DNA of 27,257 nt, from the NCBI GenBank assembly GCA_030150085.1, contig JASLGJ010000371.1, forward strand, positions 1-27,257, in the 5' to 3' direction. Shown one piece after another: positions 21,738-27,257 of this stretch; positions within the stretch are counted from its first letter, which is position 1; every line of letters begins with the position of its first letter. Under the pieces are notes generated by a model, which was not told the origin of the DNA, made no database searches, and was given only the letters and a program-made list of their open reading frames with translations. The DNA is from Candidatus Elarobacter sp. (GTDB lineage: Bacteria > Vulcanimicrobiota > Vulcanimicrobiia > Vulcanimicrobiales > Vulcanimicrobiaceae). The position numbers and the translations under genes are program-made.

Positions 21738-23698
21738 AGTCATCGCCCCCCGGCGCGACCGCGGCGCGCCGGGCCGCCGAACCAAGCATCGCCCGCCTGC
21801 GCTCGTCCGAGCCGGGCCCGACCGACCCCAACGCCGGTCTGCCGGTGCTCTCGCTGGCCGCGCTGGGGGTGGTGTTCGGCGACATCGGGACCAGCCCGCT
21901 CTACGCCTACAAGCAGTGCTTCGGCAGCGGCCGCGGCTTCGCGCCGACGCCCGAGAACGTGCTGGGCATCCTCTCGCTGATCACCTGGGCGCTGATCCTG
22001 GTCGTGTGCGTCAAGTACGCCTCGGTGGTGCTGCGCGCCGACAACGACGGCGAGGGCGGCACCTTCGCGCTGCTCGCGCAGGTGCGGCCCGGCACTCGGA
22101 CCGGCATCCCCGCGCCGCTGAGCGTGCTCGCGCTGGTGCTGCTGTTCGCGGCGGGCATGGTCTTCGGCGACGGCATGATCACGCCGGCGATCTCCGTGCT
22201 CTCGGCGGTCGAGGGGCTGGCGGTCGCCACGCCCGCCGCCGCGCCGTTCGTCGTGCCGATCACGATCGGCATCCTGATCGGGCTGTTCGCGGTGCAGTCG
22301 CGCGGCGCGGGCAAGATCGGCGCGGTCTTCGGCCCGGTGATGCTGGTGTGGTTCGCCGTGCTGGCAATCGCGGGCGCGGCGGCGATCGCGCACGACCCGC
22401 GCGTGCTCTTCGCGTTGAATCCCGCGCACGCGGTCGGCTTCGTGGCGCGCAACGGCTGGTTCTCGGTGCTGGTGCTGGGTGCGGTGGTGCTGTGCGTGAC
22501 CGGGGTCGAGGCGATGTACGCCGACCTCGCGCACTTCGGGCGCCGGCCGATCTGGCTGGCCTGGTACGCCGCCGTCTTTCCGGCGCTGCTGCTCAACTAC
22601 TACGGCCAAGGCGCGCTCACGCTGGTCGACCCGGGCAAGCTCGCCAACCCGTTCTACGGGCTGTTCCCGGCCTGGTCGCTGGCGCCGATGATCGCGCTGG
22701 CGACCGCCGCGACCGTGATCGCCTCGCAGGCGCTGATCTCGGGCGCGTACTCGCTCACCCAGCAGGCGGTGCAGCTCGGCTACCTGCCGCGGCTCAAGAT
22801 TGTGCACACCTCGAAATCGGTCGAGGGCCAGATCTACATGCCGTTCGTCACGATCGCGCTGGCCGTCGCCTGCGTGGCGCTGGTGCTGGCGTTCCGCAGC
22901 TCCGACCGGCTGGGCACGGCCTACGGCCTGGCCGTGACGATGACGATGCTGGCCGACTCCATCGCGATCGGCTGGGTGCTGCGCAACCGCTGGAACTGGC
23001 CGCTCGCCGCGATCGTGCCGCTGATCGCGCTGTTCGTGACGATCGACGGCGCGTTCCTGATCGGCAACCTGCCCAAGCTGCTCGAGGGCGGCTACGTGCC
23101 GCTGGGCATCGCGGTCGCGATCTTCACGCTGTTCACGACTTGGGTCGCGGGCCGGCGCCGTTTGGCCCTCGCGCTCTCGGAGCTCTCGACGCCGATCGAG
23201 GACTTCATCGCGGAGGTCGGCGACACGCCGGCCAGCGCGGCCGACTCCACCGCGATCTTCCTGACGCCGCACCCCGACGGCATCCCGTTCATCCTGCGCC
23301 ATCACTGGCTCAAGTCGCGCATGCTGCACGAGGAGGTCGTGCTGCTGACGATCCTGAGCGTGCGCCGCCCCTACGTCAACCCGGCCGAGCGCGTGCGGAT
23401 CGAGCAGATCGTCCCGCGCCTGACCCGCGTCACCGCGCACTACGGCTTCATGGAGACGCCCAGCGTGGACGACATCTGGGCCCGCTGCCGTCCCGCCGTG
23501 CCGCCCGAGATCGACCTGACCGAGGCGGACTACTTCCTGGCCCGCCCGCGCATCGTGCCGCGCGAGGGCCGGCACGCGTTCTCGGGCTGGCGGCGCTGGC
23601 TGCTGGGCTACATGATGCGCAACGCCAACCCGTTCACCGACTCGATCGGCATCCCGCCCGACCGCATCGTCGAGTTCAGCGTCCCGCTGCGCGTCTAG
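21734..23698 (+). CDS. kup: Kup-type potassium transporter, copy 2
   Basis: A 654-residue KUP paralogue directly following the first, with the same architecture: GVVFGDIGTSPLY at 45-57, NDGEGGTFALLAQ, GDGMITPAISVLSAVEGL, VTGVEAMYADLAHFG, about 12 helices and the soluble C-terminal domain (FLTPHPDGIPFILRHHW; RVTAHYGFMETPSV). Its N-terminal tail is about 20 residues longer and rich in Ser/Pro/Arg. GTG 21734 overlaps the first copy's stop; a GGAG only 2 nt upstream suggests translation depends on coupling. The two copies differ throughout, so this is an old duplication or a pairing of distinct paralogues, not a recent tandem repeat. The stop overlaps the convergent methyltransferase stop (CTAG). 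Confidence 0.94.
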   Translation: MKSSPPGATAARRAAEPSIARLRSSEPGPTDPNAGLPVLSLAALGVVFGDIGTSPLYAYKQCFGSGRGFAPTPENVLGILSLITWALILVVCVKYASVVLRADNDGEGGTFALLAQVRPGTRTGIPAPLSVLALVLLFAAGMVFGDGMITPAISVLSAVEGLAVATPAAAPFVVPITIGILIGLFAVQSRGAGKIGAVFGPVMLVWFAVLAIAGAAAIAHDPRVLFALNPAHAVGFVARNGWFSVLVLGAVVLCVTGVEAMYADLAHFGRRPIWLAWYAAVFPALLLNYYGQGALTLVDPGKLANPFYGLFPAWSLAPMIALATAATVIASQALISGAYSLTQQAVQLGYLPRLKIVHTSKSVEGQIYMPFVTIALAVACVALVLAFRSSDRLGTAYGLAVTMTMLADSIAIGWVLRNRWNWPLAAIVPLIALFVTIDGAFLIGNLPKLLEGGYVPLGIAVAIFTLFTTWVAGRRRLALALSELSTPIEDFIAEVGDTPASAADSTAIFLTPHPDGIPFILRHHWLKSRMLHEEVVLLTILSVRRPYVNPAERVRIEQIVPRLTRVTAHYGFMETPSVDDIWARCRPAVPPEIDLTEADYFLARPRIVPREGRHAFSGWRRWLLGYMMRNANPFTDSIGIPPDRIVEFSVPLRV

Positions 23699-24465
23699 CC
23701 GCCCGTCGTCCGCGCGGCGAAGCGCAAGCGCACGTAGTCCGCGCTCCAGCGGCCGCCGCGGTCGCGCAACGAGGGCGCGAGCAGCGCCGCGGCTTCGTCG
23801 AGCAGCGCGCCGCTCTCGCCGCCGGGCACGCCCGCCAAGAACGGGCCGGCGAAGGTGTCGAGCCAGCCGCGCATCCCGGTCGGCAGCGGCGTCGGGCGCG
23901 GGATCAGCGCGATGAACTCGACCGCGAAGCCGTGCGCCGCGAGCTTGGCGGCGTACTCCTCGGCGGTCGGGAAGTACCACGGCACCTTCCCCGCGATGCC
24001 GCGCGCCGCGAGCGCCGCCAGCAGCGCGGTGCAGATCGCCGCGACGTTGCCGAAGCCGCCGAACTCGCCCACGAACCGCCCGCCGGGCCGCAGCGCGCGG
24101 CGCACCCCGGCCAGCACCGCGTCGGGCTGCGGCATCCAGTGCAGCGCCGCGTTGGAGAAGACCGCGTCGAACGCGGCCTCGAACGGCAGCCGCTGCCCGT
24201 CGGCCAGGCGCACGTCCAGCCCGAGCGCCGCGGCGGACGCGAGCAGCTCGGGCGAGGAGTCGACGCCGACCACCCGCGCGCCCGCCGCGGCCAGCGCGCG
24301 GGTCAGCGCGCCGTCGCCGCAGCCCAGGTCGAGCACGTCCTCGCCCGGGCGCGGCGCGAGCAGGTCGAGCACCGGCGCGCCGAGGTCGGCCACGAAGCGC
24401 GCGTTGGCCGCGTAGCCCTCGGCGTTCCAGCGCTGGCCCGGCGACGGCGGGCGGGTCGAGTCCAT
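23695..24465 (-). CDS. Class I SAM-dependent methyltransferase
   Basis: A 256-residue methyltransferase with the Rossmann-type SAM site: motif I VLDLGCGDGALTRAL (44-58), VVGVDSSPELLASA with the acidic ribose-binding residue, LADGQRLPFEAAFDAVFSNAALHWM (motifs II-III) and LRPGGRFVGEFGGFGN. The layout is that of the UbiE/trans-aconitate methyltransferase-like small-molecule group. ATG 24465 has AGGAGC about 8 nt upstream. It converges with kup copy 2 (4-nt overlap of stops) and is divergent from the kinase unit, whose leader frame begins 52 nt away. Methyl acceptor unknown. Confidence 0.88.
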   Translation of the reverse strand: MDSTRPPSPGQRWNAEGYAANARFVADLGAPVLDLLAPRPGEDVLDLGCGDGALTRALAAAGARVVGVDSSPELLASAAALGLDVRLADGQRLPFEAAFDAVFSNAALHWMPQPDAVLAGVRRALRPGGRFVGEFGGFGNVAAICTALLAALAARGIAGKVPWYFPTAEEYAAKLAAHGFAVEFIALIPRPTPLPTGMRGWLDTFAGPFLAGVPGGESGALLDEAAALLAPSLRDRGGRWSADYVRLRFAARTTGG

Positions 24466-24517
24466 CAGAGAGCGGCTCCTTCGTGGGGAAACGGCAACGG
24501 TGGAGGAAGCTTCGAGC

Positions 24518-24559
24518 ATGGCCCATGGCAACACCGTCCGCGAGGCGCGCGGCTTCTGA
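24518..24559 (+). CDS. 13-codon leader frame upstream of the kinase-like gene
   Basis: A tiny frame (MAHGNTVREARGF, then TGA) begins with ATG 24518 and has a strong GGAGGA 10 nt upstream, the only good ribosome-binding site for this transcription unit. Its TGA overlaps the CTG at which the kinase-like frame would begin (CTGA), so it may deliver ribosomes to that start. Alternatively it is the true N-terminus of the kinase, separated by a one-base frameshift or sequencing error near 24550-24558. Confidence 0.35.
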   Translation: MAHGNTVREARGF

Positions 24560-25173
24560 TCGTCACCGTCTCGCGCGCCTACGGCGCCGCCGGCCAGGCG
24601 GTCTCGCGCCGCGCCGCGCACCAGCTCGGATACCGGCTGCTCGACGAGGAGCTCGACGTCGTGGTCGCGACGCGGCTGGGCACCTCGCCCGACGTGGTCG
24701 AGAGCGTCGGCGACCGCCCGCGCGGCTTCGGCGAGCGGGTGATGGAACAGCTCGGCGGCGGCGTCCCCGAGACGGCGCAGCCCGCGGCCTCGCGCGACGA
24801 CGACCTGATCGCCGAGCGCAAGCGCGGGATCGAGCGGGCCGTGCGCGAGGCCGCCGACCTGGGCGACGTCGTCATCGTCGGCCGGATGGCCGCCGCGATC
24901 CTGGCCGACCGCGCCGACGTGGTGCGCGCGTTCGTCACCGCGCCCCCGGCCTGGCGCATCGCGCACGTGGCGGAGTCGCTCGCGGTGAGCGAGGCCGAGG
25001 CCAAGGCCGAGATCGGGCGGATCGACGAGGCGCGCCGCGAGTACGCGCGCGAGCACTACCGCGTGACGTGGGGCGACATGCGCAACTACCACCTCGTCAT
25101 CGACACCGCGCGCTTCGGGGTGGACGGCGCGGGGGACGTGATCGCGGCCGCCGTCCGCGCGGCGGGCGGGTGA
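24556..25173 (+). CDS. Cytidylate-kinase-like family protein, non-ATG start or frameshifted N-terminus
   Basis: About 205 residues of the cytidylate-kinase-like group (Cytidylate_kin_2). It begins IVTVSRAYGAAGQAVSRRAAHQLGYRLLDEELD, matching the usual I-V-T-I-S-R-x-Y-G-x-G-G opening with its P-loop-like glycine turn. Then come a nucleotide-kinase-like region with VVIVGRMAAAILADR, VRAFVTAPPAWRI, and the C-terminal ARREYAREHYRVTWGDMRNYHLVIDTARFG. Family members are predicted phosphotransferases of unclear substrate. No ATG, GTG or TTG exists in this frame near the conserved start; CTG 24556 is the only candidate and overlaps the leader frame. The stop overlaps the MFS gene (GTGA). The family call is good; the exact start is not. 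Confidence 0.75.
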   Translation: MIVTVSRAYGAAGQAVSRRAAHQLGYRLLDEELDVVVATRLGTSPDVVESVGDRPRGFGERVMEQLGGGVPETAQPAASRDDDLIAERKRGIERAVREAADLGDVVIVGRMAAAILADRADVVRAFVTAPPAWRIAHVAESLAVSEAEAKAEIGRIDEARREYAREHYRVTWGDMRNYHLVIDTARFGVDGAGDVIAAAVRAAGG

Positions 25174-26411
25174 GCGCCGCCGAGCCGCGGGTCCCCGACC
25201 GCCGGCCCGGCTTTCTGGGCCCGTTCGGGTTTCGCGATTTCCGGCTCTTGTGGGCCGGCCTGCTCGTCTCCAACCTCGGCACCTGGATGCAGTTCACGGC
25301 GCTGGGCTACTACGTCGCTTCGCTCGCGCCCAACGCGCGGGTCGGCGCGCTCGACATCGGGCTGCTCGGCGCGGCGCGCGCGTTGCCGGTGCTGCTGCTC
25401 TCGCCGTTCGCCGGGGTCGTGGCCGACCGCTACCCGCGCCGGCGCGTGCTGGTGATCACCAACCTCGCCACCTCGCTGATCGCGTTCGCGATCTTCGTGC
25501 TGATCGGCACCCGCCACGCGCCGCTGTGGACGCTGATGATCACCAGCGGCCTGGCCGCCGCGATCCAGTCGTTCGACGCGCCCGCGCGCCAGAGCTGGGT
25601 TCCGCTGATGGTGCCGCGCGAGTTCGTGGCGGGCGCCATCGGGCTCAACTCGGTCGCCTTCAACGCGCCCAGCGTCGTCGGCCCGCCGCTGGCCGGCCTG
25701 CTGATCGCGGGGATCGGCGTCGCGCCGTGCTTTCTGGTCAACGCGCTGACCACGCTCGCGGTGATCGTCGCGCTGTGGCTGATGAAGCCGGCGCCGCCGA
25801 GCAGCACGCGCCGCGGCGACGTCGTCGCCGCGATCCTCGAAGGCATGCGCTTTCTGATCGGCCACCCGGTGCTGCGCTGGGTCGTGGTGCTGCTGATCGT
25901 CAGCTCGCTCACGATCCGGCCCTATAACTTCTTGCTGCCGGCGTACGCGGTGCACGAGGTGCACACCGACGCGCGCGGGCTGGGCTGGCTGATGGCGGCG
26001 GCCGGCGCGGGCGCGATCGGCGGGGCGTTCTTCACCGCGGCCAGCGGCGACCGGCGCGGGCTGATCTGGATCGTCTCGGCCCTGATCGGCTCGCTGGGCG
26101 TGGGGCTGCTCGGCCTGACCGCGAGCTTCGTCCCCGCGGCGCTGATCCTCGCCGTGGTCGGCGCGGCGACGCTGAGCTTCATCGGCTCCTCGAACATCCT
26201 GCTGCAGACGCTCGCGCCCGACGACATGCGCGGTCGCGCGCTCTCTGTCTACGGCATGATCCTGCTCGGCCTCGTGCCGCTGGGGTCGCTGCTGATCGGC
26301 GCGGTCGCCTCGCTGCTGGGCCTGCGCGGAACGTTCGCGCTGGGCGGCGCGCTGGCGGTGGCCGTCACGCTGTGGATCGCGTTCACCAGACCCGAGGTGC
26401 GCGACGCATGA
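25170..26411 (+). CDS. MFS transporter, EntS/MFS_3-like exporter
   Basis: A 413-residue, 12-helix major facilitator protein. It starts with a cytoplasmic tail containing FRDFRLLWAGLLVSNLGTWMQ, the characteristic opening of the EntS/MFS_3 group. Motif A appears as GVVADRYPRRRVLV in the loop after helix 2, and FDAPARQSWVPLMVPRE and GLNSVAFNAPSVVGPPLAG follow. The second half repeats the pattern (NILLQTLAPDDMRGRALSVYGMILLGLVPLG). GTG 25170 overlaps the kinase-like stop by 4 nt. Proteins of this group export siderophores, drugs or other small molecules; nothing nearby identifies the substrate. Confidence 0.9.
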   Translation: MSAAEPRVPDRRPGFLGPFGFRDFRLLWAGLLVSNLGTWMQFTALGYYVASLAPNARVGALDIGLLGAARALPVLLLSPFAGVVADRYPRRRVLVITNLATSLIAFAIFVLIGTRHAPLWTLMITSGLAAAIQSFDAPARQSWVPLMVPREFVAGAIGLNSVAFNAPSVVGPPLAGLLIAGIGVAPCFLVNALTTLAVIVALWLMKPAPPSSTRRGDVVAAILEGMRFLIGHPVLRWVVVLLIVSSLTIRPYNFLLPAYAVHEVHTDARGLGWLMAAAGAGAIGGAFFTAASGDRRGLIWIVSALIGSLGVGLLGLTASFVPAALILAVVGAATLSFIGSSNILLQTLAPDDMRGRALSVYGMILLGLVPLGSLLIGAVASLLGLRGTFALGGALAVAVTLWIAFTRPEVRDA

Positions 26412-26459
26412 CGGGCGTGCCGTAACCTGGCCGCGCCGGGGCGGTAGTCTCGGCGAGCA

Positions 26460-26478
26460 GGCCGTTCGGCCGAGGAGG
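26460..26478 (+). promoter_or_regulatory. GGCC-GTTC-GGCC hairpin and strong ribosome-binding site
   Basis: GGCC (26460-26463), a GTTC loop and GGCC (26468-26471) form a short stable stem immediately before AGGAGG (26473-26478), which serves the GTG at 26484. The 72-nt gap after the MFS gene shows no clear promoter. The stem could be a weak stop for the MFS message or a translation-modulating element. Confidence 0.35.
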
Positions 26479-26483
26479 CGCTC

Positions 26484-27236
26484 GTGATCGTCAGCACCCG
26501 CATCGACGTCGGAACCGAGCTGCGGCGCGCGTTCGAGCTGCTGCAGCGCCACTGGGTGCTCGCCGTCCCGCCCGCGGTGGCCTCGCTGCTGTTCGCGGCG
26601 TTCGTCGTGTTCGTGGTCGCCTCGGTGGTGTTCGGGCTGACCGGGGCGGTGGTGCTGGCCGCCAACGGCGGGGTCGGGCACCCGCTGGGCGCGCTCGTCG
26701 GCCTCGGTTCGCTCTCGCTGCTGCTGGTGCTGCCGCTGCTGATGCTGCTGCTGTTCGTCGCGAGCGCGCTGACCGTCGTCGCGGCCGAGGACGCCTGGGA
26801 AGGCCGCGCGCCGGACTTCGCGCACGCCTTCGGCGTCGTGCTGCGCAAGCTGCCCGACCTGCTGCTGGCGGGCGTCGCGATCGGCGTGCTGGCGATCGTG
26901 CCGGCGATCCTGTCCGTGGTCGGCATCGGCCTGGTGCTGCTGCTCGCGCTGGGCTACCTCACGATGTACGCGCTGCCGGCGATCGTGCTGGGCGGCGAGA
27001 GCGGCCTGGGCGCGCTGTCGGCGTCGTACCGCCTGGTGCGCTCGGACTGGGCGACCAGCGCGACCGTCTTCGCGGTGATGGTCGGGGTGGCGCTGGCGGG
27101 CCAGATCGCCAACGCCCTGATGATCCACCTGCCGCTGGTGAACCTCGTCTCCTCGTTCGCGATCGGCGGCTTCACCAGCGCGTACACCGCGCTGATCGCG
27201 GCCCGCTTCTACGGCCTGCAGCGCGCCCGGCCGTAG
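26484..27236 (+). CDS. Polytopic membrane protein of unknown function
   Basis: A 250-residue protein with about six hydrophobic helices (for example VPPAVASLLFAAFVVFVVAS, LLLVLPLLMLLLFVASALTVVAA and AIVPAILSVVGIGLVLLLAL). It opens with a short amphipathic tail (VGTELRRAFELLQRHW). The pattern resembles membrane proteins of the DUF4013/glycerophosphodiesterase-membrane-domain kind: the repeated unit includes AEDAWEGRAPDFAHAFGVVLRKLPDLL and ALSASYRLVRSDW, that is, two cytoplasmic loops with similar length and charge. GTG 26484 is preceded by GAGGAGG 5-6 nt upstream. It lies 72 nt after the MFS gene on the same strand. Function unknown. Confidence 0.82.
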   Translation: MIVSTRIDVGTELRRAFELLQRHWVLAVPPAVASLLFAAFVVFVVASVVFGLTGAVVLAANGGVGHPLGALVGLGSLSLLLVLPLLMLLLFVASALTVVAAEDAWEGRAPDFAHAFGVVLRKLPDLLLAGVAIGVLAIVPAILSVVGIGLVLLLALGYLTMYALPAIVLGGESGLGALSASYRLVRSDWATSATVFAVMVGVALAGQIANALMIHLPLVNLVSSFAIGGFTSAYTALIAARFYGLQRARP

Positions 27237-27257
27237 AGGCCGCGCGCCCGCGCGGTG

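Noticed and set aside
19668..24526. Long minus-strand frames opposite the two kup genes
   Set aside because: Low-complexity Arg/Gln/Asp/His-rich translations without motifs; both kup genes are full-length on the plus strand. Only the GNAT and methyltransferase parts at the ends are real, in their own frames.
1..27257. tRNA, rRNA, CRISPR array, insertion sequence or prophage attachment site
   Set aside because: None was recognised when reading both strands. Short repeats present are confined to promoter regions and do not have array or terminal-repeat structure.

Overview
This is a very GC-rich, gene-dense stretch of bacterial chromosome. I see no phage, transposon, CRISPR, rRNA or tRNA signature. 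Many genes start with GTG, two probably start with CTG, and several neighbours are linked by 1-4 nt stop/start overlaps. Some starts have no Shine-Dalgarno sequence and a -10-like box only 5-9 nt upstream, which suggests leaderless transcripts. The content (AidB, a fused two-domain ABC permease, a YdiJ-type oxidase, tandem Kup, a COG4586-type ABC exporter) fits a high-GC, probably free-living soil-type bacterium. The phylum cannot be fixed from this window; an actinobacterium-like or candidate-phylum (for example Eremiobacterota-like) origin is only a guess.

Layout. 1-1309 (-): AidB-type acyl-CoA dehydrogenase, cut by the window edge. 1395-2823 (+): a CoiA-like zinc-cluster protein and a 110-residue unknown. 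2916-2977: four GTAAG-type boxes spaced 11-12 bp apart. 3032-5971 (+): a 979-residue trypsin-like protease / von Willebrand A / Ig-like protein with a C-terminal membrane helix and no visible signal peptide. 6005-14026 (-): a five-gene, tightly coupled operon of serine/alanine-glyoxylate aminotransferase, FAD/Fe-S 2-hydroxyacid dehydrogenase, and a complete binding-protein-dependent ABC importer. 14129-16116 (+): a divergent pair, a CaiB/BaiF CoA-transferase and a crotonase-fold protein lacking both catalytic glutamates. 16189-16781 (+): an AbrB-type antitoxin and RelE/ParE-like toxin. 16778-19725 (-): GNAT, COG4586-type ABC ATPase, one ABC-2 permease and a second GNAT. 19842-23698 (+): two tandem Kup potassium transporters. 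23695-24465 (-): a methyltransferase. 24518-26411 (+): a 13-codon leader frame, a cytidylate-kinase-like protein and an MFS exporter. 26484-27236 (+): a small polytopic membrane protein.

How the genes may work together. The 6005-14026 operon reads as uptake of a small organic compound, flavin-dependent oxidation of a 2-hydroxyacid to a 2-oxoacid, and transamination of glyoxylate to glycine. The divergent CoA-transferase and crotonase may handle a related acid as its CoA thioester. The substrate is not known. The surface-type protease/vWA protein stands alone, with its own candidate response-regulator site.

The points most worth following up are the protease/vWA/Ig protein and its tandem operator, the aminotransferase-oxidase-importer operon, the crotonase with replaced catalytic residues, and the two apparent CTG starts embedded in CTGA overlaps.
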